A DNA stretch of 64,000 nt from Notoacmeibacter ruber (lineage in GTDB: Bacteria > Pseudomonadota > Alphaproteobacteria > Rhizobiales > Rhizobiaceae). Shown here piece after piece: positions 36,790 through 45,615 of this stretch. How positions within the stretch are numbered: position 1 is the first letter of the stretch; every line of letters starts with the position of its first letter. Position numbers and translations under genes: made by a program. A model generated the notes under the pieces. The model saw only the letters and a list, made by a program, of their open reading frames with translations. It was not told the DNA's origin and ran no database searches. The stretch covers positions 1,908,501 through 1,972,500 of the forward strand of contig NZ_RCWN01000001.1 of assembly GCF_003668555.1 (NCBI RefSeq), given 5' to 3'.

Positions 36790-36867
36790 GCATGTGAAAT
36801 AATTTGCACTTGCCGCTGCTCTCAAACGCAATGGACAAGAGAGCGGGAGCAGATTATGAGGCATATT

Positions 36868-36912
36868 ATGAACACACGAACCATCAAGGTCGAGAACTGG
36901 TGGTGCCGCTGA
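36868..36912 (+). CDS. trpL: Tryptophan leader peptide (peTrpL-like)
   Basis: 14-residue ORF, MNTRTIKVENWWCR, then TGA, with two adjacent Trp codons; GAGGC lies upstream. It corresponds to rhizobial trpE(G) leader peptides, usually with three Trp codons. Its stop overlaps hairpin GCCGC/GCGGC (36905-36920), and an attenuator terminator follows at 36953. In Sinorhizobium the peptide and the leader RNA are also known to act in trans; whether that holds here is unknown. Confidence 0.9.
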   Translation: MNTRTIKVENWWCR

Positions 36913-36952
36913 CAGGCGGCCCGCTTCCTATGCGTTGATGGAAGAGAATTGG

Positions 36953-36988
36953 AAAAGGCTGCCATGGAGATGTCCGGGCGGCCTTTTT
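36953..36988 (+). terminator. Attenuator terminator before trpE(G)
   Basis: AAAAGGCtGCC pairs with GGCgGCCTTTT, ending in five T, between the trp leader ORF and trpE(G). With the leader peptide it forms a standard transcription attenuator responding to tRNA-Trp charging. Confidence 0.88.
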
Positions 36989-37031
36989 GCTATGAAACCC
37001 GGCATCCCTGGCCGAAATCAGGCAGGACGAC

Positions 37032-39215
37032 ATGACGAATACGGATAAAGCGGCATCGCAGCAGTTCCAGACGCGGGGCGGCGTCACGATCGAGCGGGGC
37101 CGGACGGCGGTCGAATATGAGGGCGCCATAGAGCGCTGGATCGATGCGTTGGATCGTCGGCGCGGCGCGGTGTTTTCATCCAATTACGAGTATCCCGGCC
37201 GTTATACCCGCTGGGACACCGCCATTGTCGATCCGCCGATTGCCATCGCCGGACGAAGCCGCCAACTGACGATCCAGGCCCTCAACGAGCGCGGGAGGGC
37301 CATGCTGCCAATGCTGGCGGAACTAGCAGGCAGCGCAGAAGGCGCGTCTGTCTCCTTGAGAGACGATGCTCACGCAGTGATCGAAATTGACGAGCCGGAC
37401 GGCCACTTCACCGAAGAAGATCGCTCCCGCGCTCCGAGCGTATTCACGGTCTTGCGTGCCATCTCCGATCATTTCCACACCGAAGAGGACGATAATCTCG
37501 GTCTCTATGGTGCATTTGGCTACGATCTGGCGTTTCAGTTCGACCCGATCAAGCAGCGGCTGCCACGCCCGGACGATCAGCGCGACCTGCTTCTTTATCT
37601 GCCCGACGAAATCCTGGTGGTCGATCACTACACCGCTTCGGCCTGGACTCAGGATTACACATTTTCGAGCGAAAGATGGAGCACGGCAGGCCTCTCCCGC
37701 GACAATGACGAAGAGGCGTTTCGCTTCTCCGAGACCAATCCGCCGCGCAGCGACCATCAGCCGGGAGAATACGCGCAGTTGGTGGGAGGAGCGAAGGAAC
37801 ATTTCCGGCGCGGCGACCTGTTCGAAGTGGTGCCTGGCCAGACCTTCTACGAGAAATGTGAGACGCCGCCTTCCGCGATCTGCCGCCGGCTGAAAGAGAC
37901 CAATCCGTCGCCCTATTCCTTCTTCATCAATCTGGGCGATCAGGAATACCTCATCGGCGCTTCGCCGGAGATGTTTGTCCGTGTGAATGGCCGGCGCATC
38001 GAGACTTGCCCCATCTCCGGCACGATCAAGCGCGGCGCGGATGCGATCGAGGATGCCGAGCAGATCCTGAAACTGCTCAATTCCAAGAAGGACGAGAGCG
38101 AACTCACCATGTGCTCCGATGTCGACCGGAACGACAAGAGCCGGGTTTGCGAACCGGGCTCGGTGCGCGTGGTCGGTCGCCGCCAGATCGAGATGTATTC
38201 GCGGCTGATCCATACGGTCGACCATATCGAAGGCCGGCTGCGGGCCGACATGGATGCTTATGACGGCTTTCTCTCACACGCCTGGGCGGTCACCGTGACC
38301 GGCGCGCCCAAGCTATGGGCCATGCGGTTCATTGAGGAGCACGAAAAAAATCCGCGCGTCTGGTACGGCGGAGCTGTCGGCATGGTGCATTTCAACGGCG
38401 ACATGAATACCGGCCTGACATTGCGTACCATCCGTATCAAGGACGGGATCGCCGAGGTGCGCGCCGGCGCCACGCTTCTCTTCGACTCCGATCCGCAGGA
38501 AGAAGAGGCGGAAACCGAACTGAAGGCCTCGGCTCTGCGCGCCGCCGTACGCGAAGCGGCGACGTCGAATGCCCACTCGGCCGAGCGTGCATCTGCCCCG
38601 GTCGGAGAAGGCATCCGCATTCTTCTGGTCGATCACGAGGACAGCTTCGTTCACACCCTGGCCAACTACTTCCGCCAGACCGGCGCAGAAGTGACCACCG
38701 TCCGCGCGCCGGTTCCCAACGAGCTGTTCGAACGGGTCGATCCGGACCTTGTGGTTTTATCCCCAGGCCCCGGTATGCCGAAAGATTTCGATACCAAGCG
38801 GACCATCCATATGGCGCGCCAGGCCGATCGCCCGATCTTCGGTGTGTGCCTCGGCCTGCAGGCCCTCGCCGAAGCCTATGGCGGCTCGCTACGCACCTTG
38901 CATGTGCCCATGCACGGGAAGCCGTCGCGCATTCGTGTCGAAGCCCACAAAACCATCTTTTCGGGGCTTCCGAATGAGGTCACGGTAGGCCGCTATCACT
39001 CTATTTTCGCGGATTTGGCGCGGCTTCCGGAGGGTTTCGAGGTCACGGCCCAGACCGACGATGGGGTAATCATGGCCATCGAGCACAAGAAGGAGCCGGT
39101 TGCCGCCGTTCAGTTCCACCCCGAGTCGATCATGAGCCTCGGCGGCGACGCTGGGATGCGCATGATCGAGAACGTGGTGGCGCATTTACCCCGCCGGCGC
39201 GGCAATACTGCCTGA
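37032..39215 (+). CDS. trpE(G): Fused anthranilate synthase TrpE(G)
   Basis: 727 residues. The N-terminal chorismate-using component I (~1-510) has [19 protein letters not shown] and the [11 protein letters not shown] block; the C-terminal glutamine amidotransferase (~528-720) has catalytic Cys in [12 protein letters not shown] and the His/Glu pair in VQFHPES. Makes anthranilate from chorismate and glutamine. This fusion is characteristic of rhizobia and relatives. Controlled by the trp leader and attenuator just upstream. No other trp gene is in the window. Confidence 0.97.
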   Translation: MTNTDKAASQQFQTRGGVTIERGRTAVEYEGAIERWIDALDRRRGAVFSSNYEYPGRYTRWDTAIVDPPIAIAGRSRQLTIQALNERGRAMLPMLAELAGSAEGASVSLRDDAHAVIEIDEPDGHFTEEDRSRAPSVFTVLRAISDHFHTEEDDNLGLYGAFGYDLAFQFDPIKQRLPRPDDQRDLLLYLPDEILVVDHYTASAWTQDYTFSSERWSTAGLSRDNDEEAFRFSETNPPRSDHQPGEYAQLVGGAKEHFRRGDLFEVVPGQTFYEKCETPPSAICRRLKETNPSPYSFFINLGDQEYLIGASPEMFVRVNGRRIETCPISGTIKRGADAIEDAEQILKLLNSKKDESELTMCSDVDRNDKSRVCEPGSVRVVGRRQIEMYSRLIHTVDHIEGRLRADMDAYDGFLSHAWAVTVTGAPKLWAMRFIEEHEKNPRVWYGGAVGMVHFNGDMNTGLTLRTIRIKDGIAEVRAGATLLFDSDPQEEEAETELKASALRAAVREAATSNAHSAERASAPVGEGIRILLVDHEDSFVHTLANYFRQTGAEVTTVRAPVPNELFERVDPDLVVLSPGPGMPKDFDTKRTIHMARQADRPIFGVCLGLQALAEAYGGSLRTLHVPMHGKPSRIRVEAHKTIFSGLPNEVTVGRYHSIFADLARLPEGFEVTAQTDDGVIMAIEHKKEPVAAVQFHPESIMSLGGDAGMRMIENVVAHLPRRRGNTA

Positions 39216-39387
39216 AATCGCGCAGTGGATTGCCCAAATTGTGACAAATCAATGGCATGATTGCGTCAGACGTTAAAAGGTTATAAACCTAGATTAAGGG
39301 GACTTGGCCACCGCAAACGTAAAGTGGGCATTTGCGGACGGGTCGCCTATTGGCAAGTTCTCAGGAGCTTATGGGCGAGGCTTTCTT

Positions 39388-39732
39388 ATGAATTTTGTAT
39401 CGGAACAATTCTCGCAGCTGCCTGACAGACAGGCGCCGGGCTTTACTGCTTTGCCTGCGAGAGTTGACCAGAGCGCGGCCTTTCTCGGCGCCATGTCGAA
39501 CGCGAAAAGGCTGGAAATTCTCTGTATTCTTCACGGCGGAGAAATGAATGTCGGCCGACTGGCCGAATGCGTTCACCTGTCGCAATCGGCTCTATCGCAG
39601 CACTTGTCTAAATTGCGCGCACGCGAGATCGTCACGACAAGGCGGGATGGGCAGACGATCTACTATCGTCTTCATTCCGATCTTGCCAAGGAACTGCTCG
39701 AGCTGCTCGACCAGCGCTGCAGCGCTCTCTGA
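39388..39732 (+). CDS. ArsR-family regulator, NolR-like
   Basis: 114 residues from ATG 39388 (MNFVSEQFSQL); GAGG 7 bp upstream. A TTG at 39304 would add 28 odd residues. The winged helix is AMSNAKRLEILCIL ... HLSQSALSQHLSKLRAREIVTTRRDGQTIYYRL, closely matching NolR of sinorhizobia (SQSALSQHLSKLRAxxxVxTRRDxQTIYY). No metal-binding Cys motif of ArsR/SmtB type is seen. NolR regulates nodulation and core genes; orthology is plausible but not proven here. Confidence 0.85.
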   Translation: MNFVSEQFSQLPDRQAPGFTALPARVDQSAAFLGAMSNAKRLEILCILHGGEMNVGRLAECVHLSQSALSQHLSKLRAREIVTTRRDGQTIYYRLHSDLAKELLELLDQRCSAL

Positions 39733-39770
39733 CCGCGCTCACCCGCGTAACGGTGCGCGACATCTGACGA

Positions 39771-40562
39771 ATGGTTGACCTGATCCGCATTACGGACCGC
39801 GATGATCCCGCGATCGCGGATTATCGGGATATTCGCGAACGCGACCTTTCAGGCCGGCGAAATCTGTTCGTGGCCGAAGGGTCGGTCGTGCTCAATGTGC
39901 TACTGACCAGCGGGCGATACGAGGTTCAGTCGCTCTTCCTACTGGAAAATCGGCTGTCCGGCCTCTCCGACATCCTGCAGAAAGTCCCTGAAGGCGTGCC
40001 GGTTTATGTCGCCGGGCGCGAGATCATGGACGCCGTGGCTGGCTTTCCCATTCACCGGGGTGTGCTCGCACTCGGCCGTCGCCGCACCGAAGAGACCCTC
40101 GCCTTCCCTGAAGGTCCGTCTCTCATCGTGGGACTGGTCGGCATCGCCAACCATGACAATATGGGCGGCCTCTTCCGCAACGCGGCTGCCTTCGGGGCGG
40201 ATGCGGTCTTGCTGGACGAAACGTGTTGCGATCCCCTCTATCGAAAGGCGATCCGTGTCTCCGTCGGCGCGACACTCAAGATCCCCTTTCTTCACGGACG
40301 CACCGCCGGCGATATGGTCTCGGATCTGCAGGCCGCCGGCTACACCATATACGCAACCAGCCCGGGTGCGGAGCGCACTCTCGACCAGATGGACTGCCCG
40401 GCGCGGGTCGCTGTCCTGTTCGGAGCCGAAGGAAGTGGCTTACCGGAAGACCTGTTCTCCATGACAGAAGGGCTGCGGATCGACATGGCGCAGGACTTCG
40501 ACAGCCTCAACGTGGCGTCGGCATCGGCCGTCGTGCTCCATCATTTCCGTCGAAGGGCCTGA
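39771..40562 (+). CDS. TrmH-family RNA 2'-O-methyltransferase (SPOUT)
   Basis: 263 residues. An N-terminal L30e-like substrate domain (RRNLFVAEGSVVLNVLL) is followed by the SPOUT domain: GIANHDNMGGLFRNAAAFGADAV, VLFGAEGSGLPEDL and SLNVASASAVVLHHF, the three knot motifs. Probably methylates rRNA or tRNA; the exact target cannot be told. Starts 39 bp after the ArsR gene. Confidence 0.9.
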   Translation: MVDLIRITDRDDPAIADYRDIRERDLSGRRNLFVAEGSVVLNVLLTSGRYEVQSLFLLENRLSGLSDILQKVPEGVPVYVAGREIMDAVAGFPIHRGVLALGRRRTEETLAFPEGPSLIVGLVGIANHDNMGGLFRNAAAFGADAVLLDETCCDPLYRKAIRVSVGATLKIPFLHGRTAGDMVSDLQAAGYTIYATSPGAERTLDQMDCPARVAVLFGAEGSGLPEDLFSMTEGLRIDMAQDFDSLNVASASAVVLHHFRRRA

Positions 40563-40572
40563 AGACGGCCCT

Positions 40573-41637
40573 TCAGTTCTTGCCTGAGAGACGGTTGGCA
40601 AAGCGAGCGGACAGGCCGCGGCCATCCTGCTCACCCGCCAGCAACTGGTTGATGGTCCCGTCTTGACCTTCGCTGGCGGCGGCGGCGGCGACCGTTTCCT
40701 CGGCAAAGCGGTCCAGAGCCTCGCGCAGAGCATTCATTTGCCGATCCCGACCGGAGGAGTTGTCGGTCATGGAGCGCAGCTGCTCAAGCTGGCTTCGCAA
40801 AAGTTCGTTTTCGGCACGCAGGGCACTCGCATACGCAATGGTGTCACTGCCCTTGTTTCCCGCTAAGGGGTCGGCTGTCCCACTGGCCTTCTCCCTGACC
40901 TCCGGTTCCGCGGCGCTGACTGCCGATGAATCGTACTGGTCGACCGGCTCACCCAATTCCTCCAAGCGCTGCGTCATGAGCCCGCTGCGCTCGCGTTCGC
41001 GATTGACCTGTCTTGTGCTTTCGGAAAGTCGGTCCAGAAGATTTTGAAGTTCGCCATCCTGCAGCGCCAGACGCTCGACGAGGCGTTCGCGCTCCCTGCG
41101 GCTGGCATCGACGCGAACCCGCTCCACATCCAGATCCGCGGCGAGATCGTCTTTTTCCCCCTCCGACCGCTCCAGCGACTGCTTGAGCTTGCCAAGGCTC
41201 GCTTCGGCCTTCGCGAGACGCTTCTCGAGCGCTCCATTGGTCTTCTTCAACTCCGCAACCTGCTGAGTACGCTCAGCGACATTCCGGTTCAGCTCGCGGA
41301 TTTCGCTTTCCAGCGTATCGACCGTTTCGCCGCGCTTATTATTTTCAGCATCAAGCAGCCTGTTCTCTTCGCGAAAGCGGCCGATAGCGGCCTCGGTCAG
41401 CGCGACCTTCTCGCGCGCGCGCTCCATGCCGATTTCCAGTTTGCGCATACGCATGGCGTAGTCGGCGCGGATCTGATCTTTCTCGGCTCTGGCTTCCGCA
41501 ACCGTTGTGGGAACCGCCGCCGCTATGCGGCGTCCCGTCAGGGTCACGGCGCGCCGCCAGAAGAAGGGTGCCAGAAGAAGTGCCAGCAGAAGGGCTGCGA
41601 GGAATCCCGCAGCAAAGATCAGCCCAAATTCGATCAC
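40573..41637 (-). CDS. Coiled-coil membrane-anchored protein
   Basis: 354 residues. An N-terminal membrane helix (~5-27, FGLIFAAGFLAALLLALLLAPFF) is followed by long charged heptad-rich stretches (~45-215, e.g. REENRLLDAENNKRGETVDTLESEIRELNRNVAERTQQVAELKKTNGALEKRL) predicting a coiled coil, then a loosely conserved C-terminal part. I recognise similar proteins in rhizobia without function. Likely a cytoplasmic coiled coil anchored in the inner membrane. Converges with the RNA methyltransferase. Confidence 0.75.
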   Translation of the reverse strand: MIEFGLIFAAGFLAALLLALLLAPFFWRRAVTLTGRRIAAAVPTTVAEARAEKDQIRADYAMRMRKLEIGMERAREKVALTEAAIGRFREENRLLDAENNKRGETVDTLESEIRELNRNVAERTQQVAELKKTNGALEKRLAKAEASLGKLKQSLERSEGEKDDLAADLDVERVRVDASRRERERLVERLALQDGELQNLLDRLSESTRQVNRERERSGLMTQRLEELGEPVDQYDSSAVSAAEPEVREKASGTADPLAGNKGSDTIAYASALRAENELLRSQLEQLRSMTDNSSGRDRQMNALREALDRFAEETVAAAAASEGQDGTINQLLAGEQDGRGLSARFANRLSGKN

Positions 41638-41750
41638 AGCAAACCCATTCTCTCAGCCGCGCGCAAAATCGAACGGCCCTCTTGGCTAGGATTTAGCGCA
41701 AGAGAGCCGTTCTGTGCAGCCCCGACCGTCAAAAGCGGAGACTAGGACGT

Positions 41751-42335
41751 TTAGAAAGGATTCCAGGTTGGCGAGGGCGTCAGCTTCAGATAGCCGACAT
41801 TGAGCCCCAGCCGGGCGCCGATGCCGGTGCGCACTGGTACGAGAAGAACGTTGTCACGCTCCAGCACGTTAATGCCGACGCCGGCGAGGACATAAGCCGC
41901 CCCGGCCACGCCGCCATAACGGGTGTAGAGCGAGGAGACGCTGTCGAGATTGTAGACCAGCATCATGATGCGCGAGCCTTGGCCACCGAAATCGATGCCG
42001 AGCGAAGGTCCCTGCCAGAAAACCGAATGATCGCCGGCATTCTTCGTATAGAGCTTGCCTTCGCCATAGGTGAGGCCGCCGAAGAATGCGCCGGACGCCT
42101 CTTCCCCGAGGACATAGCCATTCGGCTGGCCATAGCGCGCAAAGATCGTTTCGATCGCCTGGGCAAGCCCACCGGAGGTGGAGCCGAAGAAACGGTGTCC
42201 GTTGTCGACGATTTCCTGCGCCGAATAGTCGTTTCCGGCGGCCTGCCCCTGGACTGCCGTTCCGGTGACGAGCAGCAATGTCAGCAGGAAGGATGCAAGC
42301 ATCCGCATGAAGAGCGTGTGGAACCGGTTTGGCAT
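41751..42335 (-). CDS. eipA: Envelope integrity protein EipA (DUF1134)
   Basis: 194 residues. Signal peptide to about residue 33 (ending QGQAA), then the compact DUF1134 beta-barrel domain: FFGSTSGGLAQAIETIF, GYVLGEEASGAFFGGLTYGEG, WQGPSLGIDFGGQGSRIMMLVYNL. In Brucella EipA is a periplasmic CtrA-regulated envelope protein. Here it is divergent from chpT, with a GANTC site (GAATC, 42426-42430) between them. Confidence 0.92.
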   Translation of the reverse strand: MPNRFHTLFMRMLASFLLTLLLVTGTAVQGQAAGNDYSAQEIVDNGHRFFGSTSGGLAQAIETIFARYGQPNGYVLGEEASGAFFGGLTYGEGKLYTKNAGDHSVFWQGPSLGIDFGGQGSRIMMLVYNLDSVSSLYTRYGGVAGAAYVLAGVGINVLERDNVLLVPVRTGIGARLGLNVGYLKLTPSPTWNPF

Positions 42336-42616
42336 CGCTGCAAACTCCTGAACATGGTCGGCATAGCGCCCTCCCGGACCTTCCTTTGGCCGGAGCTGGC
42401 GCCGATCTCACGCCAAGATCGCAGAGAATCCTTGTCTTAAGTTTAATAGACGGTGAAACTGTTGCGGCCATTTCGAGACAAGCGCGTGGCATGGCGCTGT
42501 GGATAGGGGCCGCTTGCCCCCGGCGCGGTTGGCAGAGTAACCGTAGCGCGATGAGATATCGCTCGATTCGGCACAGGGCGCCGCCGGCCGGGCTCAGGAC
42601 GGGGATCTTCGACACC

Positions 42617-43246
42617 ATGGCAAATGTTCTCACGCTTTCAGCGAGCGATCTGGCGGCTCTTCTTTGCTCCAAGGTCTGCCACGATATCATTTCTCCCGTC
42701 GGAGCCATCAATAATGGCCTGGAACTGCTCGATGAAGGTGGCGCAGACGAAGACGCCATGATGCTGATCCGCGCTTCGGCAAAAAACGCTTCCGCCCGTT
42801 TGCAGTTCGCACGAATCGCTTTCGGTGCAGCCGGCTCTGCAGGCTCCATGATCGATACAGGCGATGCGAAAGCCGTCGCGGAAAGCTTCATCGCCAACGA
42901 AAAGCCCGACCTGGTTTGGGAAGGCGAACGCGCCCTCTTGCCCAAGCACAAGGTCAAGCTTCTCCTGAACCTTCTCCTGATCGCAAATGCCGCGATCCCG
43001 AGGGGCGGTGAAATAAAAGTAACACTGACCGCGCTTGAGACCGCGCCGGAATTCGTGATCGTCGCCACGGGGCGCATGATCCGCGTTCCCCCGCATTTCC
43101 TCGAATTGCATGGCGGCTCGGTGGGCGAAGAGCCGGTCAACGCTCACTCTATCCAGGCCTATTATACGGTACTTCTGGCAGAGGAAGCCAAGATGCAGAT
43201 CGGCATTTCGACAACCGGCGATACCGTTACCCTGACCGCCCGCTGA
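42617..43246 (+). CDS. chpT: Histidine phosphotransferase ChpT
   Basis: 209 residues from ATG 42617; the upstream ORF extension is a shadow. Dimerisation/phosphotransfer domain: LLCSKVCHDIISPVGAINNGLELL with phospho-accepting His22; then a degenerate ATPase-like domain (KVKLLLNLLLIANAAIPRGG). ChpT relays phosphate from the hybrid kinase CckA to CtrA and CpdR. It is followed by a lone receiver gene, with ctrA just beyond on the opposite strand. Confidence 0.94.
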   Translation: MANVLTLSASDLAALLCSKVCHDIISPVGAINNGLELLDEGGADEDAMMLIRASAKNASARLQFARIAFGAAGSAGSMIDTGDAKAVAESFIANEKPDLVWEGERALLPKHKVKLLLNLLLIANAAIPRGGEIKVTLTALETAPEFVIVATGRMIRVPPHFLELHGGSVGEEPVNAHSIQAYYTVLLAEEAKMQIGISTTGDTVTLTAR

Positions 43247-43268
43247 CCGTTTATCAGGCATCCCGAAC

Positions 43269-43322
43269 TCTCATTTCAAATGAGAACCGAGCCATTTCAG
43301 CTTCTTTAACCCGTGCGGGTTA
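43269..43322. promoter_or_regulatory. Two inverted repeats between chpT and receiver gene
   Basis: Perfect palindromes TCTCATTT-C-AAATGAGA (43269-43285) and TAACCCG-TG-CGGGTTA (43307-43322), 22 bp apart, within the 136-bp gap. Neither is followed by a T run, so they look more like protein-binding sites than terminators. Confidence 0.5.
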
Positions 43323-43382
43323 GGGTTGCGCATGCGTTGGCTTGGGCAACCGCGCTCATAGAAGTAAGGGTCTATTCGGGTA

Positions 43383-43787
43383 ATGCAACGATGCCTCATC
43401 ATCGACGACGCTCCGGTCGTCCGGAAGGTCGCTTCTCGTATTCTCTCCACTGAGGATATGGAAGTGGAGGTGGCCGATAGCGCCAGCGCTGGCCTTAGCA
43501 TCTTCAGCGAGATGCGGCCGGACATCATCCTGCTGGATGACTGGCTGCCGGATATGAGAAGCGTCGATTTTCTCCAGAGTCTTCAGACCATGACCGGCGG
43601 CGCGATGCCCCTCGTTTTCCTTATGGTGGTCGAGGTCGATCCCGTGCCGATCATGCGCGCCAAACGCGCGGGCGCCGATGGCTGGATCCTCAAGCCCTTC
43701 GACCGGCCACAGATGATGGCCGCCCTTCGAAAGAACATCGACCTCGCCCTTCAGCGCCGCGAAAAGCAGAAAGAGCGGGCCGCCTAG
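43383..43787 (+). CDS. Single-domain response regulator (receiver)
   Basis: 134 residues, receiver only, no output domain. Acidic pair D8-D9 (IIDDAPVV), phospho-acceptor D52 (ILLDDWLPDM) and Lys in ILKPF are kept. The signalling Thr/Ser after strand 4 is replaced: the segment reads VFLMVVEVDP where MLTA-type is usual. Similar to rhizobial receivers beside chpT; it may act as a phosphate sink or relay in the CtrA pathway. Followed by a bidirectional terminator shared with ctrA. Confidence 0.88.
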   Translation: MQRCLIIDDAPVVRKVASRILSTEDMEVEVADSASAGLSIFSEMRPDIILLDDWLPDMRSVDFLQSLQTMTGGAMPLVFLMVVEVDPVPIMRAKRAGADGWILKPFDRPQMMAALRKNIDLALQRREKQKERAA

Positions 43788-43892
43788 CTCCTGGACGGAC
43801 GGCAGACGACACCAGGCGATGACGGGATGGACCCACCCGCTGCACGCTGACTACGCGCCTCTCCCAGACTGGAATTCAGGCTCCGCAAGCCA

Positions 43893-43926
43893 CAAAAAAA
43901 GCCCGGCACGAGGGCCGGGCGTTTTT
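43893..43926. terminator. Bidirectional terminator between receiver gene and ctrA
   Basis: A-rich run, stem GCCCGGC/GCCGGGC with loop ACGAGG, then five T. Symmetric A/T flanks make it functional on both strands, ending both converging transcripts. Confidence 0.9.
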
Positions 43927-43946
43927 CATAAATGCTATCCTCTGGA

Positions 43947-44642
43947 TCAGGCGCTCGCCCGAACCTCTTCCGGTTCACGCAGAACGTAGCCACGACCCCA
44001 CACCGTCTCGATGTAGGACTGGCCGCCGGAGGCCATATCGAGCTTCTTGCGGAGCTTGCAGATGAAGACGTCGATGATCTTCAGTTCCGGCTCATCCATA
44101 CCGCCATAGAGGTGGTTGAGGAACATTTCCTTGGTGAGCGTGGTGCCCTTGCGCAGCGAAAGCAACTCAAGCATCTGGTATTCCTTGGCGGTGAGATGAA
44201 CCCGCTGTCCGGCGACTTCCACCGTCTTGGTGTCCAGGTTTACCACCAGTTCGCCCGTCGTGATGACCGACTGGGCATGACCCTTGGAGCGACGCACAAT
44301 CGCATGGATCCGGGCAACAAGCTCATCCTTGTGGAATGGCTTGGTCATGTAGTCGTCGGCGCCGAAACCAAGGCCCCTCACCTTGTCTTCGATGCCGGCC
44401 ATGCCGGACAGGATCAGGATCGGTGTCTTGACCTTGGAGAGGCGAAGTGTCCGCAACACTTCATAACCGCTCATATCCGGCAGGTTCAGGTCCAGCAGGA
44501 TAATGTCGTAATCGTATAGTTTTCCGAGATCGACACCTTCTTCGCCGAGATCGGTCGTATCGACGTAAAAGCTTTCGGACTTGAGCATCAACTCGATGCT
44601 CTGGGCCACCGCACTGTCGTCTTCAATGAGCAGAACGCGCAT
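43947..44642 (-). CDS. ctrA: Cell-cycle response regulator CtrA
   Basis: 231 residues. OmpR-type: receiver with D51 ([11 protein letters not shown]) and KPF, and a winged-helix output domain (~125-230: [58 protein letters not shown]). Binds TTAA-N7-TTAA-type sites to control division, flagella and replication. Upstream are four GANTC methylation sites, linking transcription to replication as in Caulobacter and Brucella. Flanked by fliJ and chpT. Confidence 0.97.
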   Translation of the reverse strand: MRVLLIEDDSAVAQSIELMLKSESFYVDTTDLGEEGVDLGKLYDYDIILLDLNLPDMSGYEVLRTLRLSKVKTPILILSGMAGIEDKVRGLGFGADDYMTKPFHKDELVARIHAIVRRSKGHAQSVITTGELVVNLDTKTVEVAGQRVHLTAKEYQMLELLSLRKGTTLTKEMFLNHLYGGMDEPELKIIDVFICKLRKKLDMASGGQSYIETVWGRGYVLREPEEVRASA

Positions 44643-45087
44643 TCAGTCTTCCCCTCTTTCGCCGCCGAGGTCTTTGGAGCCGTGCCCAAGGGCGATGGCT
44701 GATTTGCCTTGGCGTAGAGCCTGCCACGAAGATGGTTAACAAAGTCCGAATCGGGATGGCAAGTCTGCCTCGAACCTCTGAAAACCCTTTCGCAACACTA
44801 TGATTCCAAACAGAAAACGATCATACGGAAGAGATTTGCGAACTTGAAGTTTATCCTCCAAGCGATTCTCCGGACTCACGTTCTGGGTCATTTGGCTTCG
44901 GTCCGATTTTTTTTACCGCGCCTTAATGACCGAGCACTATGATTAACGATGCCCGTAAACGAAGTCTTACCAAGCGCCTCTCGGGACAACCTTTTGTAAG
45001 GTATTTTGTGAGGACTGTGGACAGCGCCGACGGGACCCGGAGCCAGTTTCGCCGGGATCATCGCGTTTGAGTGTCAGGAGTACACCG
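44643..45087. promoter_or_regulatory. ctrA-fliJ divergent promoter region with four GANTC sites
   Basis: No coding gene. GANTC (CcrM adenine-methylation) motifs occur at 44748 (GAATC), 44802 (GATTC), 44864 (GATTC) and 44873 (GACTC), clustered on the ctrA side. TTAA half-sites appear near 44735 and 44922-44944, but no full TTAA-N7-TTAA CtrA box is clear. Placement fits cell-cycle-timed ctrA transcription; methylation effect is inferred from known alphaproteobacteria. Confidence 0.7.
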
Positions 45088-45465
45088 ATGAAATCGAGGG
45101 ATAACCTTGTCCGTCTTAACCAGTTCCAGGTGAACGAAAAGCGTCGCCAACTGGACCAGCTCGAAACCATGATGGCGGAATTTGGCCGAAAAGCCGCCGA
45201 GTTGGAGCTTCAGATCGAATCAGAAGAAAAGAAGGCCAACATCACCGATCTCAACCATTTCGCTTATCCGACCTTTGCCAAGGCCGCGCGCGTCCGCCGC
45301 GAAAACCTGCTGACGTCGCAGGCAGAGTTGAAGATTCAGCGCGATGCTGCTGAAGCTGCGTTGGCGGAGGCGGAAGCGGAGCTGTCGCGAGCCGAAATGC
45401 TCGATGCCCGCGAAGCACGCACACGGCCCGTCGAGACGGTCGATCGCCGTCACATGATCGGCTAG
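45088..45465 (+). CDS. fliJ: Flagellar export chaperone FliJ
   Basis: 125 residues from ATG 45088 (MKSRDNLVRLNQFQVNEKRRQ), with AGGAG 7 bp upstream. Long antiparallel coiled-coil helices (Lys/Glu/Gln-rich) are the FliJ form. It is the usual neighbour of ctrA in rhizobia; other flagellar genes are not in the window. Confidence 0.88.
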   Translation: MKSRDNLVRLNQFQVNEKRRQLDQLETMMAEFGRKAAELELQIESEEKKANITDLNHFAYPTFAKAARVRRENLLTSQAELKIQRDAAEAALAEAEAELSRAEMLDAREARTRPVETVDRRHMIG

Positions 45466-45498
45466 CCGAAAAAAAGCGCGAGCAAGAACCCGCGAAAG

Positions 45499-45536
45499 CC
45501 GCCCCCGACGCTTCCCCTGACAGGAGCGTGGGGCGG
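45499..45536 (+). terminator. Probable hairpin terminator after fliJ
   Basis: CCGCCCC(cg)ACGCT pairs with AGCGTGGGGCGG, a 12-bp GC-rich stem with a small bulge, followed by TTCTT. It lies between the fliJ end and the smoK end; the T tract is weak. Confidence 0.5.
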
Positions 45537-45615
45537 TTCTTCACGTCTGGGGCTACCCTTATGCGCGTATGGCGCGAAACCGGGCCGGAGGCGACGCAAG
45601 CCCCTCCCCGCCAGG

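Noticed and set aside
36552..36802. Short forward ORFs (65-81 codons) before the trp leader
   Set aside because: They run across a strong terminator, lack ribosome sites and have no recognisable family, so non-coding RNA is more plausible.
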